A stretch of 64,000 nt of DNA from positions 128,610,363-128,674,362 of the forward strand of contig CM039462.1 in assembly GCA_022414725.1 (NCBI GenBank), given 5' to 3'. Of this stretch, positions 54,801-64,000 are shown piece after piece; within the stretch, counting starts at the first letter, position 1, and the number at the start of each line of letters is the position of its first letter. The notes beneath the pieces were generated by a model that ran no database searches, was not told where the DNA came from, and worked only from the letters and a program-made list of their open reading frames with translations. The stretch is from Microglena sp. YARC. Taxonomy: Eukaryota; Chlorophyta; Chlorophyceae; Chlamydomonadales; Chlamydomonadaceae. A program made the translations under genes and the position numbers.

Positions 54801-56440
54801 CATATAGTTATATACGATATATACTAGTAACGTTGGGAGGTATGCCCGTGTGGCGGTGCCACAGTCAGAACACATCACCAGCCTGACCTTGGCTCCCCCT
54901 TAGTGTAGTCGCTCCCAAATCATATAAATAATTAGGGTGTCCCGCTGAGGCTGGGTTATTACAGAATGGGCTACATTTGTCCTCACAGACTCCACCCCTC
55001 TCATAAACACAGTCGCACATGCTTTCCTCCACTTCATTAATGCCACAAAATGCGACACATCTGCCCCCCCCCCCCCCAGCAACCAACTAACCACATACTA
55101 ACCCCTCCCCATGCATCCCCCCCCCCCCCCCACACACACACACATCGTTCAGTCCCACTCCCTGCCCAAACCTCAATACACAATCTCAAATTTGCCTTAC
55201 AGACACCTTTACCGCCAACACCACCCACGAGAAAATTCCCTGCTTCTCCGTTCGCCCATTAATCTGATCTTCTCTCGGCCACTTTAGCAGATAGGATTTA
55301 CAGAAGCCGATTATGATGTTTTCCAGCTGAGTTCGAAATCGCGCAAGACGTTTTTAGACGTTTTTCGTAGACGACGCGGAAAATGCGAAGACTTTTGGAA
55401 ATTGCAAACGAACGTCTGCGCAGTTTTCAGACTCGCTTGAAAGATCGGAATTGCGCGAGAGCTGGGGGAGGGGCTACCTGTAGCTTCCTTTACAACAGCG
55501 CATAGATACTTAGTTGGGCGTGGCAAGCTGTTTCCCGAAAGGGCCTTCGCTCGGTCAAACTCTGTGGCACCCGAGCCACGCACTTCGCTACACGGGAGGA
55601 ACAGGCTCAGCGCGAAAATAACGTGGAAGTAGGTGGCTTATCGTTGCAGGCGTGAGTGGTGTGGGGGTGGGGGGAAGATCAGGAAGAGGTATTGCACGCG
55701 GTGCAAGGAGCACGCAGCAAGAAGGAAGTTGGACGTCGGGAGCAAACGTCACAGGGTTGCAGGGACTTTAGATCGTGCAGAGACCAATGAGCCGCTTTGG
55801 GCCTGTGTCTAAGCTCGCAGCAAGATGAATTTATCAATTGAGGCCTGCAGAGGGGCGGAAGGCTGGAGAGGGGGTGGGGGGATGGGGAAGTCAACTACCT
55901 CCAATCAAGAATCAGGCCGATGTGATATGAGCCGCGACTCAGGCTATCGATAGCATTTAATGCGATGACACAAAATGTAATGCTGAGATATGAAGAAAGA
56001 AGTGCGCATCAAAGCGTGAGCCAGTCGCTAGTAGTGAAAGTAAAGGGACAGCCGAATCATGAGCCGAGAAGTGAAAGTTCTGGGAGCATGAGCCGCAGGT
56101 CGCTCCTGTGAAGCAATACACTGAAAAACTATATTCCGACCTGCGCCGTGCAAAGCGATCTGAGGGTCAGCAAATGACACTCGAGGAGAGGATCTCGATC
56201 ATTCATTTCATTGCAACGGGGCTTGTGGGTTACATTGCAGTCGCAGTATAGGGAAGCAGTTGTGGACATTTGAAATGAGCGCGCGCATTAGCTTAGCACA
56301 TTTGCTGTTTCGGCAATTGACATCACTGGGCGAAGACTTGGGTGTACGGAAAGTCGGGGTTGCAAGTCGGTTACACTTCGCACGCCCATGGCAACGTGGG
56401 TACGCGATGATGACACCAACGGACACAGGACCACGACTCT
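54801..56440. other. No gene recognised
   Basis: Short frames on both strands only. C runs with CACACAC lie at 55064-55143. I see no repeats with clear period and no conserved domain. Confidence 0.4.
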
Positions 56441-56926
56441 TTATATATATATATATATATACAATAATATATACACCATCCATCACATACTTTGGTATCA
56501 TATATAGGATATCCTTCATATAAACATATACCGTTGCATCATCACAGACTAGTATGCACTAATAAGGATATCGCGTGCTATCATAGGTATAACAACATAT
56601 ACCTTGCAATCGCATAGTATATCATATATCTATGCATATAACAATCATATAGTTGGCCTTACATCACATAGTATCATATAACAACATTTAATACCTACTC
56701 ACATTGTATCATATATCTATCAGATAACAACATATACCTTACATCACATAGTATCATAATCTATCATATAACAACATATACCTTACATCACATAGTATCA
56801 CATAGTGTCATATAACAACATATACCTTACTTCACATTGTCGGTATCATATATCTATCATATAACAACATATACCCTGCATCACACTGTTTCATATATCT
56901 ATCATATAATAGCATATATCTTACCT
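56440..56926 (+). repeat. AT-rich ~47-bp satellite, interrupted by a SINE
   Basis: A (TA)n tract at 56440-56470 leads into about nine units of ACATCACATAGTATCATAT, ATCTATCATATAACAACAT and ATACCTT. It resumes with TTACCTCACATAGTATC at 57153 after the SINE. Confidence 0.88.
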
Positions 56927-57150
56927 TCCAAAAAAAGGTAATGATCAACGCAGGTGGGGGCGTGGTGTCAAGGGATGGGCCCATTGTACCCATTGTGGGA
57001 GCGCTCAACTACCTCAACTGGACAAGCTACCATCACGGTTGATGACAACCTGCAACCAAGAGCGCCTGAAGGGGGGCGAACCCCCGAATCTTCATTCTAA
57101 GCGAATTGGTCTACCACTAGACCATTATCATCTATCACTGAAAGGGGCTT
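56927..57150 (-). mobile_element. Full-length SINE inserted in the AT satellite, 8-bp target duplication
   Basis: TCTTACCT flanks it at 56919-56926 and 57151-57158. On the - strand the head has TGGTCTAGTGG (A box) and GGGTTCGCCCCC (B box). The body has CACGCCCCCACCTGCG. The host satellite reads on across it, which confirms the insertion. Confidence 0.88.
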
Positions 57151-57158
57151 TCTTACCT

Positions 57159-57720
57159 CACATAGTATCTGAAGGTTTTCGTCCAACACAGCATGGTTAC
57201 ACTTTTAAGCTCCCGCACTGCATCTCCAGAGACACTGGCGGCAGCTTTGGCTGCGAATCCACGCTGTTACATAACACTCCATTTAATTAGAGACAACAAA
57301 AGACGGATGGAGGCTAACTGGCCTGGTTGCTGGTGGGGCAGGCAGCTGGACTAAGCTTGGGTGCGTCCTGGTTGCTCGGCTTTTAACATGGATATGCGGG
57401 GTTGAGGTATTGAATTTAACCGCATTTGCTGCATTGATTGACCCGCATCCTCGGCCAGGGACTTTAGGGGGGAGAATGAGTAACTGTCATTAGGCTGTCC
57501 ACAGACCAGGCATGGTGTGTCTTTGCAGCTCAGGGTAAGGGGGTGAAGGGTGATGGGCTACCTCCAATACGATTCACCGAGGTGCTTAGTCTTGGTGCCA
57601 GGTGCTGCAGGCGGGAGGGCCCAGTCTTCTTCCGCGTTAGTGTTCAGGGCTGCAGCCTCGTAACTGCGTAATTGGCCCGTTTCTAGCTGCAGAATGAAAT
57701 GGTGAACGGCGCTTCCACGC
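57159..57720. other. No gene recognised
   Basis: Unique-looking sequence with only short frames and no supported exon. Confidence 0.4.
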
Positions 57721-57739
57721 AATTCAACAATGGCTGCTC

Positions 57740-58400
57740 CAGAGCAATGCAGGTACAGACGACACTAAGCGAATCCACGTGAGTGCCAGGTGCAGTTGCA
57801 GCTGCAGATGCTATGCTGGCTGGGCACGGCGCGTCGCATCAATGGCGGATGCGTCATCGGAGCAGATCAGGTACAGGGGGATGCAACAGGTACAGATGTT
57901 CAATTTGCAGGTGCAGTGGGGCAGCTGCTCTGGCTGGATTCGCGTTGCATCGGAATGGCTGCTTGGGCAGATGCATGTACTGGGATTTTAGATGCAGGGT
58001 ACAGATGTGCAGGAGAGTATGCAAGACTTTGTAGCTGCATCTGGCCTGAAACGTAATCGCATCAACGGGCTGCTAGAGCAGATGTACTGGTAAGCAGTGG
58101 TAGCAGGTACAGATGCAGCTGCTAATTGGCTGGACCGAAAAAATCATTGCATCCAACGCTAACTAGGAGAGATGTTGGGTGTAGGTACAAAAAAAAGATG
58201 TCAGGAGCACAGACAGTTAATGCAGCTGCTATGGCTGGGACGAGTTGTCTCAACGGCTAGTTTGCGAATGGATTGGCATATTGTAGATACAAGTCGGATG
58301 CAGGGTATACAGTTTGCAGCTGCAATGGATGGCAAATTCGCATACGCTCAAAAGTTCACGGCGTCTAAGCAGAAATGCAGGGTACAGTAGTGCAGGGACA
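57740..58400 (+). repeat. Degenerate ~105-130 bp repeat (GGTACAGATGTGCAG / GCAGCTGCTATGGCTGG)
   Basis: Five or six diverged units share GCAGGTACAGATG, TGCAGCTGCTATGGCTGG and CGTTGCATCAACGGCTGC. They produce overlapping Cys/Ala/Gly-rich frames that are not supported as genes. Confidence 0.7.
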
Positions 58401-58699
58401 TCGACTTTGGATGAAGCTTTGTCGGGTTGGACTTGGAACGCAGAATAATTGATACAAGAATAGTCAGGTACGCAGCGGGCCAGTTCGTGGCTCGGCTGCT
58501 ATATAAGCGCGGAGCACTGCTCTGCTCAGGGTGGTGTAGGGGGGGAGCGTCTGCTCCGACATGTTTTGGACAGAGACGCAGAGAGATAGTGTAAGGGATC
58601 TTCTGTGTCCTCAGAAAAGTGAATAGTAGGGACTCTGCTGAAGCTGTTGCCTGCTGAGGAGCTGCTCCGACATCAAGAGGGCAGTAGTCTGCTCCTCTC

Positions 58700-59060
58700 C
58701 CGATCCACTACCATCAGTATAGCATCTCCTGGCTCCAAAGTGCCTGCAAGTGATTGGAAAGAGTGTACGGTACCATTAGATGGGAGGGTAGTGTTTGGCT
58801 TGTTTGTGATTGGTATGGGGAGGTCCCTTGACGTAGTTGGATAAGAGAGTGAGATGATTGGTAATGCATCTTTTGGCCTGAAGTTCCTGCAAGTGCATTC
58901 AAGGGTATTAGGTAGCGCATTATATGGGACTATGGTCGTTTTGCTTGTTTGTTTGTGATGGGGTGTAAGGGTCCTCCCTTGACGTAGTTGGGTGGCAGCA
59001 GAATCAGCAATATAGCAGCTGCTCTGTCACATCTATAGTGCTGCAAGTGCATTCAAGATA
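58700..59060 (+). repeat. ~150-bp tandem repeat, 2.5 units
   Basis: CCTGCAAGTGCATTCAAGG, TTGGCTTGTTTGTGATTGG and TCCCTTGACGTAGTTGG recur at about 58740-58842 and 58880-58992. A third partial unit (CTGCAAGTGCATTCAAG) runs into the TATGG tract. Confidence 0.85.
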
Positions 59061-60020
59061 TGGTATGGTATGGTATGGTATGGTTATGGTATGGTTTGGT
59101 ATGTATGGTATGCGTATGGAATGGTTTTGTGTTAATGGTATGGTTCTAGTATGGTATGGTTTTGGTTTGCGTATGGTATTGGTATGGTTATGGTATGGTA
59201 TGGTATGGTTTAAGTACGGTATGGCATGGGTATTGGTATGGATTATGGTATGGCATGGTATGGTATGGTATGGTATGGTATGTATATAACAAACACCGCT
59301 TACACCCACTGCTCGAACACGACTTGTCGTCAAACAATTTCACTATTCTCTCTCTTAGCGCACCATCACAACAATACCACACTTAAAACATAATGAATTC
59401 ACAAAAAGGAGCGACGTGCAACACCAACACCAACATTCCTTGTGGCCGCTAGTGTACCGATACCCAATGGCATTGTATGGTATATGTAATGGTATGGTAT
59501 TGGTGTGGAATGGAATGGAATGAATGGAATGGAATGGTATGTTGTGTTGTGTTTATGTTCTGTTATGTTATGTTTATGTTTATGTTTATAAATTGGTATG
59601 TTATGGTATGATATGAGTATGGTATGGTTGGTATGGAATGGTATGATTATGTGTATGGTATGGTATGGTATGGTTAAGTGGTATTTGCATGGGCTTTGGT
59701 ATGGTATGGTATGGTATGGTATGGTGGTATGAATATGTGTATTGGTATTGTTTTGGTATGGTATTGGTAATAATCACAACACCCTTTCACACACCTCTTC
59801 CAACACCCATCAGCAACAACGTTACTCTCACTCTTGCCACCCATCACAAATCACCAACCTAAACAAATGATTCAAAAAGACACCTCATGCAACCCAACTC
59901 CAACATTCCTTTATGGCCATAGATGTGCAGATCCCCATGGTCTGGTCTGGTCTGGTGCCCTGGTATACATATGTAATTGTATGGTTGATATCGTGTATGG
60001 TATGGTAAGGTATGATATGG
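59058..60020 (+). repeat. (TATGG)n pentanucleotide microsatellite in three blocks
   Basis: TATGGTATGGTATGG with interspersed TTATGG and TTTGG lies at 59058-59285, 59476-59770 and 59985-60018. Between blocks are two related ~120-bp spacers (CACCAACACCAACATTCCTT / AACCCAACTCCAACATTCCT). Confidence 0.93.
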
Positions 60021-61597
60021 TAGCACTCAGCATAAGCAGCAGCCAGCGTAAGTTGAGCAGCTGCGTCCCATTGCTGAGGAGCGGTATTAGTATTAGCAAG
60101 TGGGCAAAAATAACCAATACAAAAGCTTGCCTAGTAGCTGTTGCGGAAATAAAAGTGGGCAGGAAATAGAGTAGGAGTAGGGGGGATGAAGCAACATCAA
60201 AGAACGCTCACTTCCGTAATATATTTTGAGATATGTGGGTACACTTGTGCAGTTTCCTAGACAAGCCATTCGTCAAACAACTTTGATAGGTAAGTATCCC
60301 TATGCAGTCATTATTTACCGATGACATACCGAATTCACATCACACAAATCCAGCTCATGATTATTCTGGATAATTTTGATGTGACGATTTCCAACAAATA
60401 ACTTCGCAGCAGACCACCATGGGCAGAAGGTCCACGGGGTATGTAGGCCACTTCGTTTGTACCTGGCTTTTACATCAGAACAAGATGCATGTCTGGGGAC
60501 TGAGCTTGGGGGTTTATGGAATTGGGGAGATTAACACACCTGCTGATGCCTGTCTGATGAATAGGAGTACAAGAATTTAGGAGAAAAGTTTCATGGATTC
60601 AGATGGGGATTGGGCACGTCCAACAGCGGCAGGCGTGATGCTCACCTCGATGGTTATTTGCTTTTGAAGAGCTTGCTCATCTTCCATCAACGCCACCTAC
60701 ATCTTTGATGAATTCAGTCTGTCCATTTTTTAACCGGCAGCTCGCCACGTTAACTTCCTCCTGAAGAAGCCATACATCTCTGCAAGGGACAAACAGAAAT
60801 CATTTGGAGTAATGGTTGGTATGGAATGTGCATGTGTAAGGTGGTGGGTGTGGGTGAGGGTGGTGCCATGTGTGGGTGTGGGTGAGGGTGGGAGGGTGGC
60901 AAAATTTTGCTAGCATTGGGTTTGGGGGGGACGAGGGCATGAGTGGTTGAACAAGTCGCTCGTTGTTTTCATCCAAGTTGGGTGAGGGTTGAGTGGTGTT
61001 TAGGTTGTCATTCAGGAAGGTGGAACTGATCAGGGTTGAGAAGGTTAGGGTGGGTGCTAGGGTAGCGCAGGCTGTCAGTGGTGAGGTTGAAAAGGGACCT
61101 GTATTGGCCTTATCCCCCTCCTTGCAACCAATGTGGCTTGACCTTACATACATAACTACTTCAATCAACACACACTAATACATGGAGGCAGGGTAACGAG
61201 ACAGTGCTTCAATTATATCTTTGAGGTCATGATGTTACTCCAATAGTTTTTCAAGGGTCACAGAATGACATCATTATAAATTTCATTTACACATACCAGC
61301 TGGTTTGCTCATAAAGGGCATCACGAAGTGGGTGAAGCTAAGGTGGATGGAGCCACGCCTTATATTTGAGATGGTAATTAAGGCGCTGTTAAATGTGTCA
61401 TTTATCAGCATAGTTTTTACAATTCAGGTCTGGGATAAATCTGGGTGATTTATAGTACGCTGGGTTGATAGCTCGGTTTGTTGCCTGGACGGGCGTTTCA
61501 TCTTGCACGCATTGTTTAATGTGATGTTCGTGAGTCGAACAAACGCTGGCTGCCAAGATGGCGTGTTCTAAGAAGCGTCTTATCTAAGTTGTTTTAG
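60020..61597. other. No gene recognised
   Basis: GGTGTGGGTGAGGGTGG words lie at 60840-60895. Otherwise unique sequence with short frames only. Confidence 0.35.
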
Positions 61598-61659
61598 TGC
61601 ATCCAGGCCTATGACGTGTGGGCTCAGGCCATTCGTGACATGCAGAATTACGTCATCCG
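61598..61659 (+). CDS. Candidate exon, unidentified gene
   Basis: Between GTTTTAG and CG|GTAAGG, 62 nt are open: CIQAYDVWAQAIRDMQNYVI plus a split Arg. The composition is protein-like and both splice sites are good, but I cannot name the gene or link it to other exons. Confidence 0.35.
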
Positions 61660-63171
61660 GTAAGGATACTGGTTCTGACATGAACACTTTGGCTGACTCT
61701 TATACACCTCGGACGAGATTTTCCAGGCTTGACACTTCGTTAGGATATTTCCAGCGGTTTTCGGGGAAGGTAGTTTCTAGTAGCTTTTATTATGTGGCAT
61801 CGCATCTGGTTCAGTTTCTACAGATCAAATCTAGTCTGCTTTGTCAGGAGAGGGACCTAGGTGTCAGACGGGCGTCTTCCACGTCACATCTGGCCTTGTC
61901 TCCAACATAGGTGTTCAACACATATCTGGCTAATTGTGAAAACGGGAGCACAACCATCAAATACAGGGGTCCTTACCGGCTCAACAGGAATACTTAACAC
62001 AACGACATATCAATAGTAGTTCAGTGGAGCATACTAGGAATAGCATCATTGCATTGTTCAGTTTTGCACTCGTCGGAAGTAAGAGCTGCAAAGGTCAACT
62101 ATAAGTGGGATTAAGTTTTTAGGATGTATATCGGGATGTACTCTTGTATGGGCACCGGGCTCCTAGCCACTAACATGGCTATCGAGACAATTTATTGTGA
62201 ACGATGCGTCCGATCCATTTGCGACTCCAGAACAACAAAAACCGAGTTTTCTGAGAGAGTTATTCCCAGAGACCAAGCGTGGTGGCCATGGGCTGGGCCT
62301 TTAAGTAAAGCCATCTCCTTGCTCAATAGTGTTGACTTGCTCAACGAGGGGACAACCTGAGCTCTGCACATGGCTGGCGATCAAACACCAGGGCTGTCCA
62401 TCTTCGTAGCGACGGATCAAAGGCTGACGCTGCTGTTACTACAAAATCACATGAGGCATCCTGTAGGGGGATAAGGAAGTCAAATATATGCTGCATTGAG
62501 AATGAAGGTACATCAAAAGCACATCACGGTGATGTTTCGCAATTCGTAGCGTAAGCAAGACCTTACCTTCGTCCTTCTAGGTCGTGCACTAATGACAACG
62601 AACATACGTTATGCCTTACTGTTTGATGCATTAACTGAGCAACACCATGATACCAGAGTCTTATCGAAAACATTGAATGCCCTCATTCTAGTTTTTCAAA
62701 AACGCTCACCGGTAGTCGTTTATGCCTGAACAAGATGGGATCATTGCAGCTGTTATATGTACCACTGCCTTGCAGGTCCTAGAACAGTGTTACCCTAATA
62801 TTGGTACAGAACTGAACCAGTTGTAAATGAATTAAGTAGAAAGTTCATTTGCATAAAATGGATTTCTATTCAAAATGGAAATCGTCAAACTGTGCTACCC
62901 CGCTCCATATTCCTGATATTCCCCATATTTATCAAAACGTCAAATTCGTTAACCCGTCAATCTTTCTTTCACTATGATCTCACTCTCCAGAACGCACAAT
63001 AATAGCCGTCAATACTCGATTTCTCGCGAATCCGTTAACTTTATGAGAATCATGTTCAGGTACATTCCGGATTAATTGTAGTCGGCTCGGTGTGTGGGAA
63101 GGGGTTCAACTCGCCGAGATGATGCGCCAACTCATCGCCCTACTTTTGATGCTATTCTTTTCCCACTTTAG
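61660..63171. other. No gene recognised
   Basis: Unique-looking sequence with only short frames and no repeat structure obvious by eye. Confidence 0.35.
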
Positions 63172-63277
63172 ACCCTCCCAATCACTTCGACGCGAAACCT
63201 GCAAGGCATCGCAATCTAATAAGACGAGTCTGCAAAGTACAAAACCAGAAGCGACTCGGTGCTAACAAATATGATGA
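63172..63277 (+). CDS. Candidate exon, unidentified gene
   Basis: Between CCACTTTAG and GA|GTAAGC, 106 nt read PPNHFDAKPARHRNLIRRVC then KVQNQKRLGANKYD with split codons at both ends. Good splice sites and balanced composition. Its phase (1 in) does not fit directly onto the exon ending at 61659 (phase 2), so at least one exon would be missing between them. Confidence 0.4.
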
Positions 63278-64000
63278 GTAAGCCCCACACCCGGGCCGGC
63301 ATCCAGGGGACCGACAGGACCGCCTACCATCTATCGTTTCTTTCCGAGCAAGAAACTGTTAATTGTTGGCAAAGAATCGTTTCAAAACGCATTATTTGAT
63401 GTTTCTGACCATGTTCCAAAGGTGCAGTACACAAGGAATGGAACCCAAACCATTATTAATGAATAAAAACCTTAGGAAAATCACTGAACACATTATAGCT
63501 ACAGCATACCTCTCGGCTCATCAGGACTCATGGAATTTGTTTCTCTACAGACAGGAAGGGTGCCGACAAGCGCAACAAATAGTATCCTTAGACGGACTGC
63601 TACTAGCCGCTCTATATAGATTTCGAAATTTCAACTTCGCTCAGCCCATTCTCGTTCTATTTCAGCTTGATTGAGCACCTTTGGATTGAGAGAAGGATGA
63701 TACAGGGATGAAGGATGATGCTTACAATCCATATGCTGTGATTAATTAGTAATCACAATCACAAATGCACATATCGACTAACAGCCAACTAGACAATCAC
63801 ACATTTTGGTGAATATTAGTTTGACAAAGAGAATGCACGCGCCACAGAAATATGCACAAAAAGAGGTATGCGCCCAAGACTGCTCGTATAGCAATGGGGG
63901 CGTCTGTGTACCGTCTGAATGTAGCGCGGTCGTGAGGTCAGTACGGATGACTGCTACTGCCTTCTCATTCTTCACGCAGAGGTGGCGCAAGTTGCGAGTC
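63278..64000. other. No gene recognised
   Basis: A 103-codon open frame at 63363-63674 has no recognisable domain. The remaining sequence shows nothing I can identify. Confidence 0.3.

Noticed and set aside
57779..58390. Cys/Ala/Gly-rich overlapping frames
   Set aside because: Three frames are open at once in a degenerate tandem repeat with no recognisable domain.
59038..59862. Met/Trp/Tyr-rich frames
   Set aside because: Translations of the TATGG microsatellite.

Overview
This is nuclear DNA of a eukaryote, most likely a flagellated green alga. Three intron-rich genes can be read exon by exon. They are a flagellar dynein regulatory complex subunit (DRC1), the cytosolic ribosomal protein S15/uS19, and a small protein with a plastid transit-like N-terminus. 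The S15 sequence is closest in character to green-plant S15, and plant-type telomere-like CCCTAAA words occur in introns. A prasinophyte such as Cymbomonas would fit, but the species cannot be fixed from the sequence.

Layout. Positions 1-22954 carry the 3' part of DRC1 on the + strand. One of its introns holds a 13.8 kb array of a 37-bp G/T-rich minisatellite that runs into a scaffold gap of exactly 1000 Ns (17207-18206). Positions 22958-24903 hold decaying copies of the last DRC1 exon, broken up by hAT-like miniature elements and SINE fragments. Positions 27777-33504 are RPS15 on the - strand, in four exons with a complete 143-codon reading frame. A 519-bp interval separates its start codon from that of a divergent nine-exon gene on the + strand (34024-46297, 213 codons), which I could not name. 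Positions 46450-64000 have no confident host gene. They hold a decayed Ty1/copia-like gag-protease remnant on the - strand, full-length tRNA-derived SINEs, another hAT-like element, an AT-rich satellite, a TATGG microsatellite and two unconnected candidate exons near the right edge.

The main observation is that introns in all three genes are largely built of tandem arrays whose unit crosses an exon-intron border. Each unit carries a splice site plus a piece of the adjacent real exon. Almost every exon is therefore preceded by partial head copies, followed by partial tail copies, or both. In the best case (exon 6 of the plastid-type gene) the true exon is the last unit of a seven-unit, ~116-bp array. 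The window also contains at least nine copies of one tRNA-derived SINE family and several hAT-like miniature elements with 8-bp target duplications.

The sequence has scattered small indels, for example at 2080-3180 and 20550-20910. Frame breaks there may be assembly error rather than gene decay.
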